Shown here piece after piece: positions 1 to 5,888 of a stretch of 9,312 nt of DNA (the first letter of the stretch is position 1; the number at the start of each line of letters is the position of its first letter). The notes beneath the pieces were generated by a model, which searched no databases, was not told the origin of the DNA, and was given only the letters and a program-made list of their open reading frames with translations. The DNA comes from JBCCSZ01 sp039199225 (GTDB taxonomy: Bacteria > Bacteroidota > Bacteroidia > Chitinophagales > Saprospiraceae), in the NCBI GenBank assembly GCA_039199225.1, contig JBCCSZ010000308.1, forward strand, positions 1 through 9,312. Direction: 5' to 3'. The position numbers and the translations under genes were made by a program.

Positions 1-1
1 A

Positions 2-727
2 TCCATTTGTACTATCCTATTAATTGGCTGTTGTTTGGTTAGCTGCGAAGACGACGACTCGCCACAACCTATGCCACCCAGCCAATCGCTCAACAAGATC
101 ATGCCCTTGGGTGCTTCAAGGGTCGAAGGAAACAGGCCCGAATTTGAAAGCTTCAGATACGAGCTATGGAAGCTCCTGGTCGATGGCGAGTGGGACATTG
201 ACTACATTGGTACATTGGAGGACGAGGCTTCCTATGAAAATTTCTCCGATCTACCCTTTGACAATGAGCATGAAGGAAGGGGCGGATGGACCTCTGGACG
301 CATCTTGGATGGCATCGACGATTGGTTGGAGCAAACCGGAGCCCCAGACATCGTTCTTTTCAGCTCACCTGGCGGAAATGATGCATTGACGAACCTACCC
401 TATGATCAAACCATTTCAAATATCAATGACATCATCGATAGGCTCCAAGCAGTCAATCCCAATGTAACCATCCTCATCGAGCAATTAGCGCCCGGGATGT
501 CCAGCATAATGACGCCAGAGCTGACAAGCTATTTTAACAATCTGAAAGAGGAAGTGGTACAAATCGCAACACAGCAGACGACAGACAATTCTAGGGTTAT
601 CCCCGTAAATATGTCCGATGGCTTTACAGATGCATTTTTGGCAGACGATGTCCACTACAACGAGGCAGGCGCCCGCTTCATAGCAGAACGCTATTACGAT
701 GCACTGGAAGGTGTTTTGAAAAAATGA
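2..727 (+). CDS. SGNH/GDSL-type hydrolase lipoprotein (5' end cut by window)
   Basis: This is the 3' part of a lipoprotein esterase-like enzyme; 241 residues are visible and the start codon lies left of the window. The reading frame is open from base 2. It begins inside a hydrophobic signal peptide ending in the lipobox L-V-S-C (Cys at visible residue 15, bases 44-46), followed by an acidic EDDD stretch, so the protein is probably lipid-anchored outside the inner membrane. The four SGNH blocks appear in order: GASR with the likely nucleophile Ser at residue 39, HEGRGGW at about 90-96 (the block II glycine region), GGND with Asn at 126, and DDVH with Asp215 and His218 near the C-terminus. The family includes esterases, lipases and carbohydrate O-deacetylases; the substrate cannot be read from the sequence. 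A TTG at base 35 is not a credible start because it would cut the signal peptide. Confidence 0.88.
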   Translation, partial: SICTILLIGCCLVSCEDDDSPQPMPPSQSLNKIMPLGASRVEGNRPEFESFRYELWKLLVDGEWDIDYIGTLEDEASYENFSDLPFDNEHEGRGGWTSGRILDGIDDWLEQTGAPDIVLFSSPGGNDALTNLPYDQTISNINDIIDRLQAVNPNVTILIEQLAPGMSSIMTPELTSYFNNLKEEVVQIATQQTTDNSRVIPVNMSDGFTDAFLADDVHYNEAGARFIAERYYDALEGVLKK

Positions 728-748
728 TATGACAAAATTGACTCATAT
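727..748 (+). terminator. Weak AT-rich hairpin after the SGNH gene
   Basis: Arms ATATGA (727-732) and TCATAT (743-748) pair perfectly around a 10-nt loop. They start at the last base of the SGNH stop codon and are followed by an AT-rich stretch. The stem is short and has few G-C pairs, so it may only be a weak terminator or chance. The rest of the 129-bp spacer up to the small ORF at 857 shows no clear promoter. Confidence 0.25.
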
Positions 749-856
749 GTAAATTATATCTATTTTAACCGCAGTTTAAATGATCCAGGTTGCGATTCAT
801 TCTGAAGAAAGCCTTTCCTTCATCACAACTTGAGTTACACAATAGTCTAAGAACAT

Positions 857-1069
857 ATGAAATCATCTAAAATGCCGACACAAGGGCCGGCCTTTGCAAC
901 ACAGCAAAACCCTAATCAAACCAAGGACGATTTTGCCATACGAATTTGTAAACCATCTATGAACTGCCCTTGTGGCAGCTATCGAAAAGCGGAGCAAATA
1001 GGAATTGCGACAGGAGAAGAAACGGAGAATCTATTCAAGATTGCCTTTGCCGAAGAATTTGGATTATAG
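857..1069 (+). CDS. Small ORF, 70 aa, function unknown, with C-x5-C-x-C cluster
   Basis: I do not recognise this product. ATG at 857 opens 70 codons ending in TAG; another in-frame ATG is at 872. The protein has a polar, Gln/Asn/Thr-rich first third, then Cys31, Cys37 and Cys39 (within SMNCPCGSYRK), and an acidic Phe-rich end (KIAFAEEFGL). There is no signal peptide or membrane segment. CPCGS recalls the first half of a SEC-C zinc motif, but the downstream Cys-Cys or His-Cys is missing. It converges on the SpaB_C-type RiPP enzyme gene with 9 bp between the stop codons, which raises the possibility of a modified-peptide precursor. The Cys residues sit mid-protein, however, and there is no GG-type leader end. 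By a rough count its third codon positions are more AT-rich than they appear in neighbouring genes. It may also be a gene remnant or a chance ORF. Confidence 0.45.
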   Translation: MKSSKMPTQGPAFATQQNPNQTKDDFAIRICKPSMNCPCGSYRKAEQIGIATGEETENLFKIAFAEEFGL

Positions 1070-1078
1070 CTATATGCC

Positions 1079-2122
1079 TCAATGTTTTTGAGTAGTCCTG
1101 GATGGAAAACAAAACGCCTGTAAGCACTCTTTCATCAAATAAGCCAAGTAACCTTCATCTTTGTTGAGTACACCCAGGCGGTTGTTTGTCATGTGCAAAT
1201 AGTCTGCATAAAACATCCACCGCACCATCTGCGCCCGGCTCAAGCGCTGCTTCAGTACAGGGCTGAATTCATAATCGAAAGGCCGCCGGATGCTGTTGTG
1301 CTCAAATGCGTCATCTATTCTCAGCTTTAGCTTTCGATTGCCCTCGATCCATTCATTTAGCAGCTTTTCTTCGAAAACAGCTTCTTCATCCATGAGTGCT
1401 TCCCATAGGCTTTCATGGTAAGGCAACAGGATGTCCTTCTGCGACTCGAAGGCCAATCGAAACGCCTCCAATGTCTCATCCGCCTGCTGCAGATACTCCT
1501 GCTTACTGAGTCGCTTGTGAAAGTAGCGAAAAGAATGCGGTAGCCAATTGCTGAAAAAGAAATTGAAGAAATGAAATGCTTCTGTCGCATCGAAGCCTGC
1601 AGCTGCTACGAAGCTTAGGTGCAGTTTGATGGCTGCGCCCATCGCATCATCGTAGTGCCAATCGCTCCCCTGCTGACGCAGCATGGCCAATACAATCGAA
1701 GAAGATAGGTGGAAATGGGACTCGGCCAACTGCAGACCTACCGTCCCGCCATATCGCTCTCTTTCAGGCTGATAATCAATATATTGAACTGTATTATTCG
1801 GTAGCCACTTCAGATCGTCTGGAAAGGCTTTTGGATAGTTAGGGTCCGTGCGGGTCGAAGGTATCGAATCGAAATAAGAAAGGAAATGTTCTTCAAGATT
1901 GGGGCGGAGCAACTGTTGGAAGAGGTCCTGCTGCCCCTTGATGCGCAGGCGAATGTGTGGCCCGCGGTCCCAGTAACGAATGAAAAAGAATTGTTCCGCG
2001 ATACCCGTATCCAGCGTAGTTCGGATGTATGGTTCTATGGCTTTGGTTAAGAATATTTCCCATGGTTCGTTGTAGTATAGATGGACAGACAACCAACCCG
2101 ATTTCTTGGTTATTTGCGTCAT
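1079..2122 (-). CDS. Stand-alone thiopeptide-type bacteriocin biosynthesis (SpaB_C/LanB C-terminal) protein
   Basis: The product of 347 residues carries the family hallmarks in order: a GWLSVHLYY start (residues 9-17), FFFIRYWDRGPHIRLR (45-60), YQPERERYGG (117-126) and AESHFHLSSSIVLAML (133-148), then a helical, aromatic-rich C-terminal half. In class I lanthipeptide synthesis this domain removes glutamate from glutamylated Ser/Thr to give dehydroamino acids. In thiopeptide pathways a stand-alone relative (TbtC type) forms the central pyridine ring. Which reaction applies here is unknown. I chose ATG at 2122 because the first family motif follows within ten residues. The frame stays open to a TTG at 2245, but that extension is Lys-rich, unlike the family, and would cross a good -7 box at 2163-2170. 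No LanB N-terminal glutamylation domain, LanC, YcaO or exporter is visible. The gene is divergent from the ECF sigma gene and convergent with a 70-codon ORF. Confidence 0.88.
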   Translation of the reverse strand: MTQITKKSGWLSVHLYYNEPWEIFLTKAIEPYIRTTLDTGIAEQFFFIRYWDRGPHIRLRIKGQQDLFQQLLRPNLEEHFLSYFDSIPSTRTDPNYPKAFPDDLKWLPNNTVQYIDYQPERERYGGTVGLQLAESHFHLSSSIVLAMLRQQGSDWHYDDAMGAAIKLHLSFVAAAGFDATEAFHFFNFFFSNWLPHSFRYFHKRLSKQEYLQQADETLEAFRLAFESQKDILLPYHESLWEALMDEEAVFEEKLLNEWIEGNRKLKLRIDDAFEHNSIRRPFDYEFSPVLKQRLSRAQMVRWMFYADYLHMTNNRLGVLNKDEGYLAYLMKECLQAFCFPSRTTQKH

Positions 2123-2162
2123 GGCATAGTTTTCTAAGAAAAATTTGCTGCAAAATCTTAGC

Positions 2163-2170
2163 CAAAAATA
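2163..2170 (-). promoter_or_regulatory. Putative Bacteroidota -7 box for the SpaB_C-type gene
   Basis: Read on the minus strand the bases are TATTTTTG, an exact match to TAnnTTTG, about 40 bp before the ATG at 2122. No convincing TTTG -33 element lies at the right distance. The 122-bp spacer (2123-2244) is very AT-rich, so chance matches are likely. For the divergent sigma gene I see only an imperfect TA-T7-G run at 2196-2205. Confidence 0.4.
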
Positions 2171-2244
2171 TAATATGTTCCTTTTTTTTGAGTAATATTT
2201 TTTTGTCGGCGCAAGTTTTTGTGGTCTTCTGCATCTAATAGACA

Positions 2245-2817
2245 ATGACTGTGACAGAATCTGTATTTATTACGTCCCTCCAAAACGGAGACCAACAAGC
2301 TTTCAGCCGCCTGATTCAACTCAACCAGGATCGGGTGTTTAATACTGTTCTGGGATTTGTTAAAAATGCAGATGAGGCCAACGACCTTTGCCAGGAGGTA
2401 TTTATCCAAGTGTTTCGATCCATCGGTTCCTTCAAAGGAGAGGCTGGATTGTCGACTTGGATTTACCGGATTGCTGTCAACAAAGCCCTCGAACATATTC
2501 GGAAACAGAAAAAGAAACGCCAAACGCGTTGGCAGCTCTTTTCGAGTGGATCAGAAAACATGGTGGAAAAGGTCCCTGACCCCGTTCACCCGGGGCTGAT
2601 TCTGGAAGACCAGGAGCGCTCCAAGCAGCTGTTCAAAGCCATCGACCGCCTGGCGGAACGACAAAAGACCGCACTGATACTGTACCAATTCGAAGACTTA
2701 TCCTACAAGGAAATTGCCCAGGTGATGGAATTGAGCCTTGCCTCCGTCGAATCCTTGATCCACCGGGCTCGCAGAAATCTGAAAAAACATCTGACAGACT
2801 ATTATGAGAAATATTAA
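2245..2817 (+). CDS. ECF-type RNA polymerase sigma factor (sigma-70 family)
   Basis: A 190-residue ECF sigma factor of normal length. Region 2 spans about residues 18-90: DEANDLCQEVFIQVF (43-57) is the core-binding region 2.2, and STWIYRIAVNKALEHIRKQ (70-88) covers the -10 melting and recognition helices. A variable basic and acidic linker follows. Region 4 (about 132-183) contains LAERQKTALILYQFEDLSYK and the helix-turn-helix ending VESLIHRARRNLKKHL, which recognises the -35 element. The ATG at 2245 gives the expected N-terminus. It heads a three-gene run (gaps of 27 and 45 bp) with a small membrane protein and a periplasmic CpxP/CnrX-like protein, so it is probably held inactive by the former and released by an envelope signal such as metal or misfolded protein. 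ECF operons often autoregulate, but no promoter pair is evident here. Confidence 0.93.
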   Translation: MTVTESVFITSLQNGDQQAFSRLIQLNQDRVFNTVLGFVKNADEANDLCQEVFIQVFRSIGSFKGEAGLSTWIYRIAVNKALEHIRKQKKKRQTRWQLFSSGSENMVEKVPDPVHPGLILEDQERSKQLFKAIDRLAERQKTALILYQFEDLSYKEIAQVMELSLASVESLIHRARRNLKKHLTDYYEKY

Positions 2818-2844
2818 CAACTGAATAGTTCAAACTTGATCGAA

Positions 2845-3165
2845 ATGAAAAAAAGTAAAAACACAGCTGAAGAAGTCAGCAAAACGCTGGAATTACTGGA
2901 TAAAGTCCAGCGACAAAAGGCGCCCGTTGATCTACACGATCGCATCATGGGCGCCATTTCCAAGCGCAACAAAATCATCAGTCTAAAATTTTATCGAAAT
3001 TTTCAACTGGCGGCGGCTTGCCTGACCTTGCTGATGCTCTTCAATGCCTGGCTGCTGTTTCAGCCGGCCAAAGAAATGAATCCCACCGGCCAAAATGCCG
3101 ATTTGAACAGTTTTATCAAAGATTACAATCTCTCCGCATCGGAGATGTACTATTTTGAAAACTAA
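2845..3165 (+). CDS. Small single-pass membrane protein, probable anti-sigma factor
   Basis: A 106-residue protein between the sigma gene and the periplasmic sensor gene. The N-terminal ~50 residues are charged and helical (AEEVSKTLELLDKVQRQ at about 8-24, then DLHDRIMGAI at 29-38). One hydrophobic segment follows at about 54-73, then about 33 polar residues ending in MYYFEN. This topology, with a short cytoplasmic sigma-binding helix, one membrane span and a short periplasmic tail, matches CnrY-type anti-sigma factors; it lacks the HExxC motif of zinc-binding anti-sigma domains. The assignment rests on position and topology, not on recognisable homology. I chose ATG at 2845 over the TTG at 2836, which adds only three residues. 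Confidence 0.72.
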   Translation: MKKSKNTAEEVSKTLELLDKVQRQKAPVDLHDRIMGAISKRNKIISLKFYRNFQLAAACLTLLMLFNAWLLFQPAKEMNPTGQNADLNSFIKDYNLSASEMYYFEN

Positions 3166-3184
3166 AATTCACTTGTTGTCCCTC

Positions 3185-3201
3185 GTTGAACATTTTTCAA
3201 C
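3185..3201 (+). other. Intercistronic hairpin between the anti-sigma and sensor genes
   Basis: Perfect 6-bp arms GTTGAA (3185-3190) and TTCAAC (3196-3201) flank a CATTT loop, ten bases before the ATG at 3211. No T-run follows, so it is not a standard terminator. In the mRNA it could affect translation or stability of the sensor message; in DNA it could be a small operator. The sequence shows only the symmetry. Confidence 0.3.
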
Positions 3202-3210
3202 ACACAACTT

Positions 3211-3678
3211 ATGAGCACAAATAATTTACAAAAGAAACTGTGGTGGATCATTGGCATTTTGATCGGACTGAACCTGTTGATGCCGATAGGCTATTTCCTC
3301 CTACGACCGACACCACCCAAAGGCGGGCCGCATCCTCCTCCTTCTCACTTTCTGGAAAAAGAGTTGGACTTCGACAAGGAACAGATGCAGGCATATAGAG
3401 AATTGCGCAATGCTCACCGGAAGAAAATCGATGGCATCCACAAAGAATTGTCTCAGCTAAAGCGTCGTTTTTTCGGACAGATCAAAGACGGCATCCCTTC
3501 CGATAGCTTGTTGTCGCTCATCAGCCAGCAACAACAACAGATGGATCGACTGACGTTCAAGCATTTTTCCAACGTACGAGAAAACATTTGTACGGAAGCG
3601 CAACGCCCCGACTTCGATGAGGTGCTGGAGGAGGTTTTCCGACGACCCAGAGGGCCAAGGCATGGGCCTCCCAAATAG
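3211..3678 (+). CDS. Membrane-anchored periplasmic CpxP/Spy/CnrX-like heavy-metal sensor or chaperone
   Basis: A 155-residue protein with an uncleaved-looking N-terminal membrane span (residues 11-31, WWIIGILIGLNLLMPIGYFLL), a Pro/Gly linker (PTPPKGGPHPPPSH), then a helical, highly charged periplasmic domain. In that domain LDFDKEQMQAYRELRNAHRKK (52-72) takes the place of the LTxxQ motif of CpxP/Spy, and HFSNVRENICTEAQRPDFDEVL (118-139) takes the place of the second motif. The C-terminus is Arg/Pro-rich. His41, His46, Glu64 and His118 fall near the positions of metal ligands in CnrX (His42, His46, Glu63, His119), but Val122 sits where CnrX has Met123. As last gene of a sigma/anti-sigma operon it is likely the envelope sensor that restrains or releases the anti-sigma protein. 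Metal binding is inferred, not shown. Confidence 0.75.
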   Translation: MSTNNLQKKLWWIIGILIGLNLLMPIGYFLLRPTPPKGGPHPPPSHFLEKELDFDKEQMQAYRELRNAHRKKIDGIHKELSQLKRRFFGQIKDGIPSDSLLSLISQQQQQMDRLTFKHFSNVRENICTEAQRPDFDEVLEEVFRRPRGPRHGPPK

Positions 3679-3700
3679 CTCAACAGACCTAATTTCACCC

Positions 3701-3740
3701 AAAAAGAAAACTCCCGGATGACCAGAAGCCAACCGGAAGT
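3701..3740 (-). terminator. Rho-independent terminator of dnaK, perhaps bidirectional
   Basis: On the minus strand ACTTCCGG (3740-3733) pairs with CCGGGAGT (3717-3710) through one G-U pair, with further pairing inside, and is followed by a T-rich run (TTTTCTTTTT, 3710-3701). It lies about 30 bp past the dnaK stop. On the plus strand the same stem has one C-A mismatch and a weaker tail (TTTCTAT), so it could also help stop the sigma operon ending at 3678. A smaller AAAGGT/ACCTTT hairpin at 3755-3770 directly abuts the dnaK stop. Confidence 0.65.
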
Positions 3741-3771
3741 TTCTATATGTCTTTAAAGGTCGAAACCTTTC

Positions 3772-5706
3772 TTACTTCTTCGTATCGTCTACTTCCTCGA
3801 ACTCGACATCTGTTACATCGTCGGCCTGAGAAGTATCACCGTTGCCGGCCCCAGCATCACCAGCAGGACCTTCCTGGCCACCTGCCGCATCGGCACTGCC
3901 TTCCTGTTGTGCTTGGTAGATGTCTTGGCTGGCCGCCTGCCATGCAGCATTCAATTTTTCGGTAGCGCCTTCGATCTTTTCAAGGTCTTCCGACTTGTGA
4001 ACCTCCTTCAATTCGGCCAAAGCCGTCTCGATGGCTCCCTTCTTATCTTCCGGAATCTTTTCGCCAAACTCTTTCAACTGCTTTTCTGTCTGGAAGATCA
4101 AAGTATCGGCCATGTTGATTTTTTCAACCTTATCTCTTGCCGCCTTATCAGCTTCAGCATTGGCTTCTGCCTCCGCTTTCATCTTCGCAATCTCATCCTT
4201 TGAAAGACCAGTCGATGCTTCGATGCGAATGCTTTGCTCCTTACCCGTACCTTTGTCCTTGGCAGAAACGCTCAAGATACCATTGGCATCCATATCGAAA
4301 CTCACCTCAATTTGTGGCATCCCTCTAGGTGCTGGTGGAATGTCGGACAGGATGAAACGACCGACCGTACGATTGTCGCGGGCCATTGGACGCTCTCCTT
4401 GGAGAATGTGAATCTCAACAGAAGGCTGGTTGTCTGCAGCCGTGGAATAGACCTTCGATTTCTTGGCAGGAATGGTCGTATTGGATTCTATGACGACATC
4501 GTAAATGCCACCCATTGTTTCGATACCCAAAGACAGCGGCGTAACATCGAGTAGCAGTACATCCTGAACATCACCACTCAAGACCCCACCCTGGATAGCC
4601 GCACCTACGGCAACTACCTCATCCGGGTTAACACCTTTGTTAGGCTTCTTGCCAAAAAACTCTTCGACAGCCGCCTGGATACGTGGGATACGAGTAGAAC
4701 CACCGACCAAAATAACTTCGCTGATCTCGCTCTTGCTCAAGCCTGCATCTTTCAAAGCCAACTCACAAGGCTTCAACGTACGAGCGACCAAATCATCCGC
4801 CAATTGCTCAAACTTGGAGCGGGACAGCTTCATGACAAGGTGCTTTGGCACACCGTCTACAGCGGTGATGTAAGGCAAGTTTATTTCTGTTTCCTGAGAA
4901 GCGGAAAGCTCGATCTTTGCCTTTTCAGCGGCATCCTTGAGGCGCTGCAGAGCCATTGGGTCCTTGCGCAAATCGATGTTCTCGCTGTTTTTGAATTCTG
5001 TTGCCAACCAGTTGATGATGACCTGGTCGAAATCATCTCCTCCGAGGTGTGTATCACCATTGGTAGACTTCACCTCAAAGACACCATCTCCTAATTCGAG
5101 GATGGAAATATCAAACGTACCACCACCCAAATCGTAAACGGCAATGGTCATGTCTTTATCTCTTTTGTCCAAACCATAAGCCAAAGCAGCGGCCGTTGGC
5201 TCATTGATGATCCGCTGGACTTTCAAACCTGCGACTTCACCCGCTTCTTTGGTTGCCTGGCGCTGAGAGTCGTTGAAGTAAGCAGGAACTGTAATGACAG
5301 CCTCTGTAACTTCTGAGCCCAAGAAATCCTCTGCAGTCTTCTTCATTTTCTGAAGAACCATGGCAGAAATCTCCTGAGGTGTATATTTACGGCCTTCAAT
5401 TTCCACCCGAGCAGTGTCATTGTCGCCTTTTACTACCTTATACGGGACCTTTGTTGTTTCTTTCTCATTCTCAGAATAACGCGCGCCCATGAACCGCTTG
5501 ATGGAATAGATCGTACGGGTCGGGTTGGTGATGGCCTGACGCTTGGCAGGATCGCCGATCTTTCGCTCACCGTTGTCCATAAAGGCCACAACCGAGGGGG
5601 TTGTTCGCCGTCCTTCGTCGTTCGGAATGACAACGGGTTCATTGCCTTCCATAACTGCAACACAAGAGTTGGTGGTACCTAAATCAATACCAATTATTTT
5701 ACCCAT
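3772..5706 (-). CDS. dnaK: Molecular chaperone DnaK (Hsp70)
   Basis: A full-length 644-residue Hsp70. The nucleotide-binding domain shows the phosphate-1 motif IGIDLGTTNSCVAVMEGNEP (residues 5-24), NEPTAAALAYGLD (168-180), the phosphate-2 motif YDLGGGTFDIS (191-201), and the adenosine motif LVGGSTRIPRIQ (333-344). The interdomain linker DVLLLDVTP is at 382-390, followed by the beta-sandwich peptide-binding domain and the helical lid. The tail is Gly/Ala/Asp-rich and ends EFEEVDDTKK, a variant of the usual EEVD-like end. The extra segment around residues 78-100 is typical of Gram-negative DnaK. It acts in the cytoplasm with DnaJ and GrpE on unfolded proteins; neither partner gene is in this window. 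ATG at 5706 starts directly with MGKIIGIDLG. No CIRCE (HrcA) element is seen in the 182-bp leader. Confidence 0.99.
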   Translation of the reverse strand: MGKIIGIDLGTTNSCVAVMEGNEPVVIPNDEGRRTTPSVVAFMDNGERKIGDPAKRQAITNPTRTIYSIKRFMGARYSENEKETTKVPYKVVKGDNDTARVEIEGRKYTPQEISAMVLQKMKKTAEDFLGSEVTEAVITVPAYFNDSQRQATKEAGEVAGLKVQRIINEPTAAALAYGLDKRDKDMTIAVYDLGGGTFDISILELGDGVFEVKSTNGDTHLGGDDFDQVIINWLATEFKNSENIDLRKDPMALQRLKDAAEKAKIELSASQETEINLPYITAVDGVPKHLVMKLSRSKFEQLADDLVARTLKPCELALKDAGLSKSEISEVILVGGSTRIPRIQAAVEEFFGKKPNKGVNPDEVVAVGAAIQGGVLSGDVQDVLLLDVTPLSLGIETMGGIYDVVIESNTTIPAKKSKVYSTAADNQPSVEIHILQGERPMARDNRTVGRFILSDIPPAPRGMPQIEVSFDMDANGILSVSAKDKGTGKEQSIRIEASTGLSKDEIAKMKAEAEANAEADKAARDKVEKINMADTLIFQTEKQLKEFGEKIPEDKKGAIETALAELKEVHKSEDLEKIEGATEKLNAAWQAASQDIYQAQQEGSADAAGGQEGPAGDAGAGNGDTSQADDVTDVEFEEVDDTKK

Positions 5707-5764
5707 GTTATTCGATTTAATTACACTTTAAGTTCAAAAATGTCGTAATACATAATGAGGATTG

Positions 5765-5781
5765 ATCAATACATATGCCAA
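5765..5781 (-). promoter_or_regulatory. Sigma-54-like -24/-12 element before dnaK
   Basis: On the minus strand the bases read TTGGCATATGTATTGAT. They fit the -24/-12 pattern YTGGCAYRNNNNTTGCW except that the nearly invariant C of the -12 GC is A. The predicted start would be about 45-50 bp before the ATG at 5706. The first eight bases, TTGGCATA, recur 38 bp upstream (minus-strand copy at 5812-5819). An alternative housekeeping -7 box, CATTTTTG (5742-5735), has one mismatch to TAnnTTTG. Which is used cannot be decided from sequence. Confidence 0.35.
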
Positions 5782-5847
5782 GGCCAAATTCTGCCTATTT
5801 GGTCATCGAACTATGCCAAAACAGCCCTCAGTCTGTCATTTTGAAGG

Positions 5848-5870
5848 AAAAAGTGTGACAAAAAGTCACA
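5848..5870 (-). terminator. Probable short terminator of the lipoprotein gene
   Basis: Perfect arms TGTGAC (5854-5859) and GTCACA (5865-5870) flank five bases. On the minus strand the hairpin has a TTTTT loop and is followed by CTTTTT (5853-5848), 18 bp after the lipoprotein stop at 5889. That is the layout of a small intrinsic terminator. Because the symmetric site also lies about 150 bp upstream of dnaK and is flanked by further TGTCA copies (5834-5838, 5872-5876), an operator role cannot be excluded. Confidence 0.5.
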
Positions 5871-5888
5871 GTGTCAGGTATGGAAGGA

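Noticed and set aside
857..1069. SEC-C zinc domain in the small ORF (CPCGS)
   Set aside because: Only the first half of the motif is present; the later Cys/His pair needed for zinc binding is missing.
2186..2205. Promoter for the ECF sigma gene (TTTG and TA-T7-G)
   Set aside because: The T-run is too long for TAnnTTTG and the upstream TTTG is only a few bases away instead of about 19-21.
2123..2245. N-terminal extension of the SpaB_C-type protein to a TTG start at 2245
   Set aside because: It would overlap the start of the divergent sigma gene, has no family similarity, is Lys/Tyr-rich low-quality sequence, and crosses the best -7 box.
3131..3145. TCTCCG-CAT-CGGAGA hairpin in the anti-sigma gene
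   Set aside because: It lies inside well-supported coding sequence with no T-run; likely a by-product of codons.
3907..5137. Several plus-strand ORFs of 60-126 codons across dnaK
   Set aside because: They are antisense shadows of a highly conserved gene and show no recognisable protein features.
5707..5888. CIRCE/HrcA operator before dnaK
   Set aside because: No TTAGCACTC-N9-GAGTGCTAA-like repeat is present; the 10-bp palindrome ATTGATCAAT at 5761-5770 is too short and unrelated.
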